From Meconema thalassinum (Eukaryota; Arthropoda; Insecta; Orthoptera; Tettigoniidae): DNA of 64,000 bases. The position numbers were made by a program, and so were the translations under genes. The notes under the pieces were generated by a model. It did not search any database. It was not told the origin of the DNA and saw only the letters and a program-made list of their open reading frames with translations. The stretch spans positions 228,710,467-228,774,466 of the forward strand of contig OX336388.2 of NCBI GenBank assembly GCA_946902985.2, given 5' to 3'. Positions 21,190 to 31,670 of this stretch are shown here, piece by piece; position 1 is the first letter of the stretch, and the number at the start of each line of letters is the position of its first letter.

Positions 21190-23698
21190 ACTTGAGTCGT
21201 TCCACAATCACTTCTACTTTGAAGGTAGTACTGCTTGGTTCTTGCACTCTATCCAGTACTTTTTCATTCTTTCAGATCAGGACTTTCTCAACTCATCTGA
21301 AATCTCCATAGGCTTTCTATGTGTCATTTCTGCAGAAAATGTGTGAGTTTTAAGAATGGTGTTAATTTTATTTTTCTCCTCGGCATCTGTTATCTTGAGT
21401 CCAACTGCTTTGAGATCTTGTTGGATTTCTTGGATCCAATTTCCCCCAGTTTTCATTCCTAGATTTCTCATCACCAGTTGGCGTACAATTCTGTTTTCTG
21501 GAAGCCGTAAGAGGTGAAAAAAATATGAAATTATTTTCTTCTTCATAGTGCTGGTGATTGGATCAATCTCACGATAGACAGTTTCATTTGGGAGAATCTT
21601 CCAGACTCCCTCAGCCTGATACTTTTTATTTATGCACGTTCTAATGATTCTTCTTTCCGTTTTGAGGAGCTGATCAGTTCTTTGTTAATTTTTAATTTGG
21701 AACAGCGCTTCACAAGCATAAGTGGCTTCTGGGAGAGTTACAGTTTTAAAATGTTGGATCTTAGTAGCTATTGAAAGGCATTTTTAGCCTATTTTCAATT
21801 TTGAAAAAATAGGCTTATGAGATCACCTTTTGTCCGTGTATCTGTCTGTGTGTGTGTGTGTGTGTGTGTGCGAGGTGTGTGTGTGTGTCCCCTAATAACT
21901 TCTATACGGCTGGAGCGACTTCAATGAAACTCGGTAAGTTCATAGCACTACTCCGGGCGACCCCGACCGTGCCCTTCAAATTTTGTTACGTCTCACCAAT
22001 CCAACATGGCGGCGGTGCGAAATATTTCACCAGCATTCAATATCTCCGAAACTATTCCCGATATCACCCTGGAATTTTGTACGGTGATAAAGGGAACTAC
22101 TAGAATTTCACCTATGTGACTATTGAGAAACTGGTAACTACAAAACCAACATGGCGACTTTTAAATAGACGTTTCTCGCGATTTAACCAACCAAACGCAA
22201 CAAAAATTGGTACAGTGTATGTTTATACACATTGTAATGCACCGAGATCAAACTTCGTTCAATTGTTTACATAACCACAAGATGGCGGATGTGCGAAATA
22301 TTTCACCGGCATTCTATATCTCTGAAACTATTAGCGGTATCACCCTGAAATTTTGTACGGAGATAAAGGGCACTTCTGGAAGTTCATCTATAAGACTTTC
22401 AAAAACCGGTTAACTACAAAACGAACATGGCGGCCAAGCGAATTAAAAATTTTAATAGACCTTTCTCGCGATTTAATGTTCCAAACGCAACGAAATCTGG
22501 TACAAGAAATGTTTATGCACATTGTCATGCACTGGTATCCAATTTAGTTCAATTGTTTACATAACCTCAAAATGGCGGCTGTGCGTATTTTAAAATTAAG
22601 GTTTTATTTCTTGTGTCGTAATCATGCGATCGAAGTGAAAGTTTGAATAATGAACCTACGCAATAATTTTCCTTAAATGGTACATGACAATGGCCTATAC
22701 ATTTAACAATCCAACATGGCGACCATCCGAAATATTTAGACGGCTCTGAATATCTACGAATCTGTTGTAGCAATCAAACTGAATTTCTTTATGTTCATAG
22801 GGGCTATGAATTTAAGTTCACCTATAGGACTTTAAATAACCTGGTGATCACAAATCCAACATGGCGGCGACGCGAAATATAAATATTCACATGGACGTTT
22901 CTCGCAATTTAACCATCCGAGTGCAGTGAAAGTATGTACAGTAAGTCCTTATACGAATGTTAATCCACTGGCATCTAATTTATTTCAATTGTTTCCATAA
23001 CCACAAGATGGCAGCTGTGCGAAATTTTAAAATCTCCTTGTTACTTCTTGTGTCCTAATCATGCGATTGAAATTTGAATGCTACCCGTACACAATTATCT
23101 TCATGTAACAGTACATAACTCTAGGACCTACATATATAAAATCCAACATGGCGACCATCTGAAATATTTAGTCGGTTCTCAATATCTACGAATCTATTAC
23201 AGCAATCAAACTGAAATTTTGTATGTTGATAGTAGCAGTTAACATAAGTAGGATATATGAAAATAGGCTGTATAGTTCTTCACGGAACTACTTGTTTATT
23301 ATATATTGACCAGGTTAGAGATTGTCCCTTTTTCATTTTATTTGTTCTATTTATCCAAGTTACCTTTTCATTTAAGTTATGTATTATAATTTCTCCAAGA
23401 TACTTAAATTGAGGAACTAGGTTAATTTTATGATCATTTATATAGACTTCATTTATATCTAAGGGTTTCATAGGCATGATCTCAGTTTTTTCAAAGGATA
23501 TCTGTAATCATATCCCTTGAGCAATTTTTGGAGACTAGTGATCTGAGTACAAACCTCTTCCTTGTCTAGTGCTAAAAGAGCCAAGTCATCTGCAAATCCT
23601 AAGCAGTTTATTTTTATTGATGGTTTTAAAACATCTATTACTACATCATTTCCTGATTTATTTTTCACCCTTAGAAAATATATTTTGATTACTTTCAT
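21190..23698 (-). pseudogene. LINE-A reverse transcriptase relic, split by HINE-B copy 2
   Basis: On the minus strand the frame starts near 23,698 and runs through IDVLKPSIKINCLGFADDLA (catalytic ADD box) and VPQFKYLGEIII (FKYLG motif) to a block equivalent to YNKKS, where it is cut at 23,294 by HINE-B. It resumes at 21,780 with ATKIQHFKTV, ALFQIKN, ERRIIR, RLPENRIVRQ and GGNWIQEIQQDLKA, ending near 21,240. The two halves match consecutive parts of the intact order seen at 3,720-4,480, so the element was one unit before the insertion. It carries several stops and frameshifts. Confidence 0.8.
21781..23294 (-). mobile_element. HINE-B copy 2, inserted in a LINE-A frame
   Basis: About 1,514 bp, almost the length of copies 1 and 4. 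On the plus strand it begins TTTTTAGCCTATTTTCAATT (the 3' stem-loop reversed) and ends GAACTACTTG. ATGGCG-type words occur near 22,005, 22,149, 22,280, 22,426, 22,568, 22,713, 22,858, 23,006 and 23,145. Both flanks are runs of A on the minus strand, and no target duplication longer than a few A is present. Confidence 0.78.
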
Positions 23699-23702
23699 TA
23701 GG

Positions 23703-23850
23703 CCTAATTAATACAATTTTATCGTACCCTGATGTATCATTCAGTGCTACCAAAAATTCCCCAGTCCCAGCGGGAAATCAAACCTGGGACCCTTTAGGCC
23801 AAGGTCTAGCATGCTAACCAATTAGCCATGGAGCCTGGACCTTGCTTCAG
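23703..23850 (-). mobile_element. SINE-5 head and part of body
   Basis: The minus strand gives a tRNA-like head: GGCTAATTGGTTAGCATGC (A-box region) and CCCAGGTTTGATTTCCC (B box), followed by GGGACTGGGG. Only one copy is in the window, so the length of the body is unknown. Confidence 0.6.
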
Positions 23851-24569
23851 TAGGGTCCCATTGTCAACACTAGTTCTTCAGCGTGATATATACAGTAACA
23901 TTGGCTCCACTACAAAAACAAGCTGACCGGTTATGATTCATCCCAATACACACACAATAGCAACCAGTACAGAATGTCGTTATGAAATATGATTCCAGAC
24001 CTCATACCTGTCTCCCACCGTGAACACAGAAGTCACATTAACATCACGATAAATAATACAATTTATTACTTCTGACACAAAGAAAAGTTTTGACAAATCC
24101 AGCATTAAGTCGACATGGGTGATTATATGTCAAATAAATTACCATCGTAAGAACCGTTTATGTAATTGGAACACCATTAGGTTTAACATAACAGATCGTT
24201 CATTTCCTTACCACCCATGATCTCTTTAATGACAAGGCCTTCATTTAGAATTCAACGCAAGAAGAAAAAAGAAAAGGATCATGATCTTTTGATTATAAAC
24301 CAATCTGTTAGGGAGGCTTCTCTTTTTCTTCAACTATCACTGTCCATCCACAGACTGGACAAGCTCAATAAAACAACTGACAATCTAGAACATGGAGCTT
24401 CTTTGAGAAAACAAATGAAAGTTGGCAGAATAATAAAAGAAAAACGGCTAAAGTGAACGAAATGAAACGTTCAAAGGCAAGGAGAAAAATATAAAATAAA
24501 AAGTCAAAGATTACTTGTCTAACCGGATTGAAGTTCAATCAACTACGTAGCTCGAAGAACTGCTTTGAT
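23851..24569. other. Spacer
   Basis: AT-rich, no repeat partner seen. A lysine-rich 79-codon open frame at 24,217-24,456 has no recognisable domain. Confidence 0.4.
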
Positions 24570-24970
24570 AAAGACGTCATCGGCGGCCTCGGTGGCGTAG
24601 TTGTTAGCATGCTGAGCTCCTGTGCCCAAGATCGCGGGTTGAAACCCGGCTGAAGTCGTCGGATTATTTAGGAGCGTTAAAAATCCCTCAGTATGCCTTC
24701 CTTCGGAGGGGAGGTAAAGCCGGCGGTCCCACGTCATAGATTTCTGGCGTGTTAAAGAACCGCCCACTAATTACACCTGTGTGAAGCTAAATTATATAGG
24801 TTAAGAATGAAAACAACGCTCTTAGGTTCATTCCTTCGTTCGTTGCCAGGAGCCGACTGCGGTGGCGTCTAGTAGCTAAGTTCTGAACTAATAGTCGTTG
24901 ACGGTGGCTTTCGGCGGCAAAAGTAGGACCTATTTGAAAAATTCAAAGTCTGCAGTCCTTACTTGAATTT

Positions 24971-25721
24971 AAAAGAAGTGACAGTCAGTCTGAAAGACTA
25001 GACTTTGTATCATTTTAAATGCTACAAATGCTGAAAAATGCTAGAAAGGCTAGAGAAAGACTCTTGACATGTTAGAAAATTATCTGCATAGTACTTATCT
25101 TGCTTTATAATACTTTACCTTGTTTTAAATTATTCGCGAACGGCAAGTGCAAAGCAAGGTCAAGTGCTCGGGATGCCGTCACGCTCACCAGAGCGCGCGG
25201 GGACGTGCCCCTTCCATCCAGTCAATAAACACTTATAGTGGGCGATGTATTGAAGATAGAGATATGCTCTCGCGGACTTTCTTGTAGAACTTTCCATGCT
25301 GACCAATTCTTACGCTCATAGTATATTGATATTTTTAACGGTTTGCTCAGCGTAAGCTTAAGAAGCGCACGGACGCCAAGTTTGTTTTCGACTTTTTCAC
25401 TGAAATTGTTACTGCTTGCCTTCCTTTGATTATACATAAATTATTTTCTACAGAATCTTTCCTCGAGATATCCTTTACAGAATGGTGAAACCCGCATCAA
25501 AATCCATGCAGTGGTTCTCGAGATTACCCGTGACATCCAAGAATCGGGGATTTTTGTCTTATACTAACGAAGTAGAGATTGTCGGGGAACACATGCTCCA
25601 AGCAGTACTATGACGTCACACACCTCAGTGCATCTGGGTACATTTCGTCCCGTCACCGTAACGTAACGCCAGACCCCAGCGTAACGACGAAGTCGACAAG
25701 ATCATTTAAAATGATAAAACA
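24971..25721. mobile_element. Compound insertion in SINE-1 (families L and D)
   Basis: The outer parts (24,971-25,065 and about 25,595-25,640) match the family L block at 44,780-45,020 in reverse orientation (CTGAAAGACTAGACTTTG-like, AATGCTACAAATGCTGAAAA, GTACTATGACGTCACACACC). The inner part 25,225-25,590 is a family D copy. ATCATTTTAAATG near 25,009 and CATTTAAAATGAT near 25,705 are exact inverted copies that may mark the ends of the outer element. Confidence 0.5.
25225..25590 (-). mobile_element. Family D (Helitron-like 5' end), copy 1
   Basis: Shares with 61,785-62,165 (reverse) and 26,235-26,570 the blocks GGGCGATGTA, TTTTTAACGGTTT, CAGCGTAAGCTTA, CATCAAAATCCATGCAGTGG and CATCCAAGAATCGGGGA. 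No coding sequence. See the copy at 61,785 for the reason to suspect a Helitron. Confidence 0.6.
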
Positions 25722-25989
25722 GATATCACACACTAATACAGTCATCACAATTAACACCGGTTATCAGACAGATTCTACACACACCCAAAGTACACGGGGC
25801 TACATGACCACGTTGTCGGAGCCCCTAAACTGAGGAACCAACCAACCAAAGACGTCATCGGCAAGAATTCGGCTGGACTCCATCATTGTAAGAGGCTATG
25901 CTTACTCCATTCAGCGTAGACACTTCTACAGGATTACTTTCGAAACATTACGGTTATTACATACTAGCAGTAGTATCCGGCTACGCCCG

Positions 25990-26570
25990 GTCTCTTTAAC
26001 GGTTTACCCAGCGTAAGCTTAATAGGCTCATAGACGGCAGGACCCAGACCCAATTCAGAAAAGCCGAGGTGAACAGCGAAACTCCAAACATACACATTAT
26101 ACTCTTCTCTGAAGTCGTAACTCGACACGACTAGACAGTTTGATCATAGCCGAAGTTGGGGTGATAGGCTCACTCCGAAGCTAGTAATTTAAATTTCCAC
26201 TGAATGGAGATTGTTGGAAGAAATGAAAACGTAAATTCACTTATTGTGGGCGATGTACTAAAGTTAGAGATATGCTGTCGGGGACTTTTTTGTAGAACGT
26301 TTCATGCTGAACAATTCTTACAATCATAGTATATAGATATTTTTAACAGTTTACCCAGAGTAAGCTTAAAAGGTGCACGGACGGCAAGTTTTTCTTCGAC
26401 TCGATTTACTGAAATCGTTACTGCTCGACTTCCTTCGGTCATAAATGAATGTTTTTCCTCGAAAATTCCCTTACAGAATGGTAAAAACCGCATCAAAATC
26501 CATCCAGTGGTTCCGGAGATTATCAGTTACATCCAAGAATGGGGGACTTTGTTTTTTACTAGACCCCTAT
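25990..26570 (-). mobile_element. Family D, copy 2
   Basis: 26,040-26,570 matches 61,800-62,390 in reverse, including the stretch around GAAAAGCCGAGGTGAACAGC. A second partial copy of the AACGGTTTACCCAGCGTAAG block at 25,996-26,035 lies beside it, so the site holds more than one piece. Confidence 0.6.
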
Positions 26571-27343
26571 GAAGGGATATTTATTTATTCATTTATTTAT
26601 TCTTATCATGTTTTAGATAATAAATGGAGTGACATTGCCTATTACAGAGACATACCTCTTGAGCTACTGTTGACATGGCTACGAGCGTGCCATTCCTTTA
26701 TCACTTTATCGGAGCGAAGATGGTTTCATGGGAATATCTCAGAAGCTGTGGCTTTTAGAGCCTTAAAATGCGATTTTATTGGTCTTCTTACTCACATTGA
26801 GGGGTACAAAAAGAGCTTTTTCTCGTCCTACGGTAATTTTGATATTTATCCTATTTTAGCATGTATTTTGAGGGGGATTTCCCCTATAGCCCCCATTTTA
26901 CGAGAATTGCGGTGGAACGTTCCACAACTGTTTGGTGATTTGCCTCTGATTGATTTCCATACCAAAATGTACGTTAATCCACCAAGCCGTTCTTGAGTTA
27001 GAAGCGTACAAAAATATACACAGACAGACAAACAGTTTGTGTGCGAATTCCGGGACGGTTATTTTCAACAAGTCCACGAGTGACTTCCTTCCAAAATCCC
27101 TTCCTTGACTCTTTCTTTACTACACCCAAGTTAGTAGACACCTGGGCGATTGGCCTATCACCATCTCCAGTTGTATCTGCTGACGGTAGAGGAATGATCC
27201 CTTGCAGAGTCCGTGGGTGGAACTGAGTGATTAAAATAACAATAATAACGTCATAAATTATAGTAATTTGTACTATTTTTTAGTGTTTTCTGATTATATA
27301 TTATGTAAATAACATGTCTGCAATACAAACAGTTATACTTATA
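26571..27343. other. Unassigned sequence with a HINE-like tail
   Basis: Starts with an ATTTATTTATTC run. Around 26,960-27,030, GCCGTTCTTGAGTTAGAAGC and ACACAGACAGACAAACAG have the style of HINE 3' parts, but no 3' stem-loop was found. A 183-codon plus-strand frame (26,445-26,996) begins inside family D and has no recognisable domain. 27,041-27,230 is unassigned. Confidence 0.35.
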
Positions 27344-27695
27344 AGCTCAGCATTTTCCTAGGTTTGTGCCGTGTCTTGTGTGGCGTTTCACCTAGGACCC
27401 CCACAGGAGTAACGAACTGCGCGCTACCTCCCGTTTTATGAAGCACACCTGCGTCTCTTTACCGCGAGAGCTAAGAGCTCAAGCAGTCCTCAACTCCTTA
27501 TAAAGGCTTCCAAAATGATGGTATATTGGCTTTCACGGCCGGTGAATTAAAACTCAGCTATTTTCCTAGGTTTGTGCCGTGTCTGGGGTTTCGTCTAGGA
27601 TACCAAGCTGACTCAACGATGGGCTCTTGGTGTCCCCGCCCGGACCCCTACGAGTAGCGTGCAGTTCGCTGGCCGTAAAAGCCAATATATCAGTT
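27344..27695 (+). repeat. Family E repeat, partly duplicated
   Basis: Two direct copies of CTAGGTTTGTGCCGTGTCT (near 27,360 and 27,568), the second preceded by TTTCACGGCCGGTGAATTAA, match the arm and flank of the foldback at 9,678-9,838. GGCTTTCACGGCC near 27,530 and GGCCGTAAAAGCC near 27,670 are inverted copies. The class is unknown. Confidence 0.6.
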
Positions 27696-27865
27696 GTACA
27701 TTTCTCACGTAATAATAACAACAACAACAACAACAACAACATTTGTCTAGTGTTTAATTCTAGAGAAAATCCATCAAGGTTCATTGCACAATATAATTAT
27801 TTTAAGAAATTACTTATTAACCAACGGGTGTATTTTTGACCGGATTCTTAAATAATGCTCTATAT

Positions 27866-28512
27866 TGTTACGTGCCACCCCCAAGTGGCACCTTTGTTAA
27901 CTAGATTACGGTGGGTATAAAGCACAATACCAATTACTGCTTAAAGAAATAATTAATTTTATTGCAGCCAGAAAAATACACTACTCAACAGCAATTATTA
28001 CCTTACTCCAGTTTCCTCACGTCGAGAATACTTTCCCTTTCACTTGTCAACAGGCCACAGTTAATCCTCTTCGCTAATGAGTCCGGTCCCGTACGCTAGC
28101 TGGAAATAGCTGCACTAGGTCTGTCACTGTACTATACACTGTTTCACAAGCACCACAATCACTTCCTAGGTGTCAAGAGAATCAGCTTCACTAGGGGTTT
28201 CGCAAGTCACCACACTTCTGTCGCCCAGGATAAACACTCGCACTAGCTCATAAAACACAACAACAACAACTGCTTGACAGATCGCACTTATATAGCAGGC
28301 CGGTGTCTCAATAAATGCTTCTAGATCCATCCAGGGTTCACGGCTTCTCGAGGTTTCCATCGCTGGTCCAGTCACGAATATTCTGGACTATCCCTTTGTC
28401 CTAGTAGCCCTGTTGCATAAGGCGCACGCAATACAGGAGGCAGGGCACATCCCAGCCCTGGGGCAGTTGTGACTCATGCGGCGAGCGATGACACAAACTC
28501 ACAGCCGTAACA
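27866..28512 (-). mobile_element. Solo LTR, 647 bp
   Basis: Begins TGTTACG and ends CGTAACA, a perfect 7-bp terminal inverted repeat with the TG...CA rule. It is flanked by a 4-bp direct repeat ATAT (27,862-27,865 and 28,513-28,516). On the minus strand a TATA box (GCTATATAAG) near 28,290 precedes an AATAAA signal near 27,962, the order expected for U3-R-U5. No internal coding region, primer binding site or second LTR is nearby. The 4-bp duplication and TGTTAC end suggest the Ty3/Gypsy group, but this is an inference. Confidence 0.75.
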
Positions 28513-28516
28513 ATAT

Positions 28517-29033
28517 TCTTGTTTTGGTCAGCTCTTATTTCCTGTCGCTTACTGTACCTTCCTTCCTAGCCTTGAACTTCACCCTGCAAAAGAAACATGT
28601 CCATAGCTTTGTGAACACAAGTTATTTCTATATTATTTACGGTTGGGTCAGATTTACCCATGGCGCCAGTCCTCGCGTGACAATTTTCGGCTTACGTTAG
28701 TCGGGACAATGTGTAAAAATTAAGGGGAAAATCCACCTATTTTGGTGCAGCACAATCACATAGCTCACGTTCTTGTTGATCCGTGTTTAGAGTCTAGGGA
28801 TACCTTGGTCATCAGCTCCTTTGTTCAAAAACAATCGAGATGACTGCTGTACCGCCACTATGAAGGCCAATTATACTGTTACGAAAATTATAGTAATTTT
28901 TCTGCATGTTAAATCCCTAATTTCTTGAAGGTAATTTTCAATTTCCTTCATCCAGTTATTCTTGGCATTTACTGTAATTGATTAAATATCCTTCTAGTAA
29001 GTCTTTCATTGTCCATTCTTTGAATTCATTCAT
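28517..29033. other. Spacer
   Basis: No repeat partner or motif recognised. Confidence 0.4.
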
Positions 29034-29572
29034 ATTCTAAAGGCTAATGCCTTGTCGATGCAACACACTCAGTTCCATGTAATTGTCACATCCCATTCTA
29101 TTCTTGATGTCTTCCAAATACTTCGTCCTAGGCCGCACTCTTCCTTTCTTTCCCAGCATTTTCCCTTCAAGAATGTTAACGATGAAAGTGTTGTGTCTGA
29201 TGACAAGTCCAATAAATTGTATTTTTCTCTTTCCCATTTCCTTCATTAATCTTCTCTCTTCTTTGACTCCCCTTAAGACTTCCAGGTTGGTTTCTCTTTC
29301 CATCCATTCTCCGCCATATCCACATTTCAGCAGCTTCAAGTCGATTCTTTTCCAATTTACCCAGAGTCCAACTTTCACTTCCATAGAGCAGTGTACTCAT
29401 ACAAATGATTTTGCAAAGGATTTCCTCACATCTATATTCATATGTTTGCTGGATAAAATATTTGTCTTAGTCATAAATTCCTGTTTTGCCTATGCAATCC
29501 TTCTCTTCACTTCCATTAAGCATCTACAGTATTATCTTCTGTGATTATACTACCGAGATGTCTTGACACGGT
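29034..29572 (-). pseudogene. LINE-D C-terminal fragment
   Basis: On the minus strand: HLGSIITEDNTV (the motif after the reverse transcriptase palm), an AKQEFMTK block, then STLLYGSESWTL and LEAAEMWIWRRM. After a frameshift come VKEERRLMKEMGKRKIQFIG and KGRVRPRTKYLEDIKN. This is the common insect endonuclease-reverse transcriptase C-terminal layout. It differs from LINE-A and is closer to LINE-C. At least two frameshifts are present. A SINE-2 sits at its upstream edge. Confidence 0.75.
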
Positions 29573-29904
29573 GGGTGAGTGGTTAACGTGTCGGTCTACT
29601 AACCCCAAGCTTGCAGGTTTGCTCTTGGCCGTGGTAAGTGATTTTTCAAAAGCGGCAAAAATTGCGACACCATGTCATGCGATGTTGGCATGTCAAAGAA
29701 CCCATTTGAATTCAACAAGCCATGTTCATAATGGCAAAATTAATCTCGGGAGTTTCCGACAAGAAAAAGTTCCTCATTTCTCTACTAGAAAGCGCTATAG
29801 TGTTCAAGGAGCTCAGATATCTAACCTTTTTGACTTTCATAGTGCTTCAAGGAACAACGAAATTCGACATGCAAAGTTTTCACCCGGCACCTGAGGCCAT
29901 ACGA

Positions 29905-29956
<52 letters not shown>
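29563..29956 (+). mobile_element. SINE-2, full length, long ATT tail
   Basis: Head CACGGTGGGTGAGTGGTTAA with B box GCAGGTTTGCTCTTGGCC, conserved body, CCTGAGGCCATACGAT end and about 16 ATT units. The ATT tract is also the reversed AAT tail of the minus-strand LINE-A that follows, so the SINE seems to have landed in or at that tail. Confidence 0.82.
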
Positions 29957-29957
<1 letters not shown>

Positions 29958-29969
29958 TTTTTGCGTTTT

Positions 29970-30504
29970 GCCCATTATAGAGCGCGCTTGAAATTGTTTT
30001 TCGGCTTGATGATATTCGCCTTCCTATCTTCCCAAAATCTCTTCATGAAGTCACTGTGCTAACTTCTGTCCACTTGGTTCCAGTCCTGCCACTAGTTTTC
30101 ACCCTAAACTTGTGCTTTGTTACTGCGGTCCTGAAGACTTTGCGGTTTCTCAGAATATTTTCTCCGATGTTCAACTCTTGCAGGTCCTCTCTTGATTCAT
30201 CCAGCCAGGCTATCCTTGACTTCTGAGAATTTATTACATTGAATAACCTTTCTGTAAGTCTATAATCGTCCATTCTGAAGAGGTGTCCATAAAATGTTAA
30301 ACGTCTTCTTCGTACAGTGTTGCTGAAACTATCTGTGTGACGGTATAGATCTGAATTTCGTCTTTTAATCCAAATTCCGTTTTCTTGTGTGGGGCCGAAT
30401 ATTTTTCTAAGAATTTTACGTTCTTGCTTTTCTATATTTGCAATTTTAGAATGACCTCCTAAAGCTATGGTTTTTGAAGCATATAGAGCTTCCGGTAGTA
30501 TAAC

Positions 30505-30508
<4 letters not shown>
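29970..30508 (-). pseudogene. LINE-A C-terminal fragment
   Basis: Minus-strand blocks: LPEALYASKTIALGGHSKI, ERKILRKIFGP, a VRRRRLTFYGHLFRMDDYRL block, WLDESREDLQELNIGENIL, TGTKWTEV and, after a stop, DFMKRFWEDRK. The 3' untranslated end runs into the AAT tract at 29,907-29,956 (minus orientation). The left limit of the coding part is the microsatellite at 30,509. Confidence 0.78.

Positions 30509-30554
<46 letters not shown>
30509..30554. repeat. (ATT)n microsatellite between two LINE-A pieces
   Basis: About 15 uninterrupted ATT units. It keeps frame with the minus-strand LINE reading on both sides and separates two pieces that are not adjacent in the intact protein. Confidence 0.9.
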
Positions 30555-30556
<2 letters not shown>

Positions 30557-30920
30557 GAGATAACAAAATTGTTTCACTTGTTCAATTCTCAAGTCATTAA
30601 TTTTTATATTGGTTTTAATGTATTCCATATTTTTCCGAACTACCATTACCATCGTTTTCTTTGGAGTCCATAAAATTGTAATGGTATTTTTCTAATAATG
30701 TCTGATATTTTCTCGGAATGTTGGTATAACTGGTGAGACTCTATGAACAATGGGCCAAATGTTTTCCTGAGGAGTTTCCTTAGTTGTTTTTTTTCTAAAT
30801 ATTTAGTTAGTGATCTGCCTCCATTGATTGGGGTTTCTGAAGTGTATAATGCTTCATGTTGAATTTTGCGATCCGAGATATTGGTCTTTTGTTGAATCTG
30901 ATCCAGGTGATTCCATAGGT
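30555..30920 (-). pseudogene. LINE-A fragments, two decayed pieces
   Basis: Minus strand: MVMVVRKNMEYIKTNIKIN and RIEQVKQFCYLG (the region around the FKYLG motif) at 30,555-30,660. At 30,665-30,905 is a second piece with EALYTSETPINGGRSL, LRKTFGP and IIRKIPLQFYG. The second piece belongs downstream of the first in an intact protein but lies upstream here, so they are separate insertions. Confidence 0.6.
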
Positions 30921-30977
30921 TTTTTGGAATTAAGAGATTCTCTGTTTGTACTCTTTATGTTTTGGATATGATATGTT

Positions 30978-31310
30978 AGGTTGCCCATAGGTAGGGGCCT
31001 GATTTTTTCGCATTACGTTAAGCGCGATAAAACGTACAGTATATTGAAGCGATTTTGCGATATCTTTACGAATCATATGTTTATGGTTAAGAAAATAAAG
31101 ATATTGTGTCACGAATTAAAGCGATAAGGCGATTTTAAAGTGAAATTCAATTATTTCGCAATAAGCGAAATCTGTAATGAATAATGAGCTTGAAATGTTA
31201 TTTTAAGATAATGTATGAAAAGAAACAGAAGAGCAAACAAAGATTCAACAAGTTGAAATAATTCAGTCACTGCTAGCATTAAAATTAATGGGAAGTCAGG
31301 AATATAATAA
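30978..31310. repeat. GCGA-rich AT sequence
   Basis: Many GCGATA, TTTCGC and AAGCGAT words (for example GCGATTTTGCGATATC). The 129-bp direct repeats at 31,671 and 33,170 have the same flavour (GCGAAATAACGCGAAAATTA), so all may be parts of one unidentified element. Confidence 0.35.
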
Positions 31311-31345
31311 AATAATATTGGAGGCTTACTAGTAATGTATACATC

Positions 31346-31641
31346 TAAAGGGTCCGTGGTTCAAATACCGGTCACTCCATGTGAGATTTGTGCTGGACAA
31401 AGCGGAGGAACACAGGTTTTTCTCCGGGTACTCTGGTTTTCCCTGTCACAAATTTCATTTCAGCAACACTCTCCCCTGTCATTTCATTTCATCCGTCATT
31501 CATTTAGTCATTGCCCCAGGGGAGTGCGACAGGCTTCGGCAGCCGACACAGTTCATATCCTCGCCGCTAGATGGGGGCTTCATTCATTTCATTCCCTGAC
31601 CCGGTCGGTCGACTGGAAACAGGCAGAGAATTTTCATTTCA
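31346..31641 (+). mobile_element. SINE-3, full length
   Basis: A tRNA-like B box GGTTCAAATACC at 31,358-31,369 is followed by CACTCCATGTGAGATTTGTG and the body shared with 1-242. It ends after GGTCGGTCGACTGGAAACAG. A 113-codon open frame over it is a by-product. Confidence 0.75.
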
Positions 31642-31670
31642 CTAGTCATTTATACATCTACCATTCATAT

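Larger units (their letters stand above)
24570..25862 (+). mobile_element. SINE-1 alpha, full length but split, with 15-bp target duplication
   Basis: The perfect direct repeat AAAGACGTCATCGGC lies at 24,570-24,584 and 25,848-25,862. Inside it the SINE head starts at 24,585 (GGCCTCGGTGGCGTAG, B box near 24,637) and the body runs to about 24,970. The 3' end (ATCACAATTAACACCGG, then ACGGGGCTACATGACC, then GAACCAACCAACC) occupies about 25,722-25,847. The 750 bp between the two SINE parts is a later insertion. The match with uninterrupted copies at 60,966-61,479 and 56,327-56,862 gives the expected order. Confidence 0.88.

Noticed and set aside
26445..26996. A 183-codon open frame, one of the longest in the window
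   Set aside because: It starts inside family D repeat sequence, has an AT-rich low-complexity stretch (ATTTATTTATTC), no recognisable domain, and ends in HINE-like DNA.
29083..29544. A 153-codon plus-strand frame
   Set aside because: It is the antisense of the LINE-D coding relic on the minus strand, whose motifs are clear.
30446..30652. A poly-asparagine protein
   Set aside because: The Asn run is the AAT microsatellite read through in frame between two LINE-A pieces.
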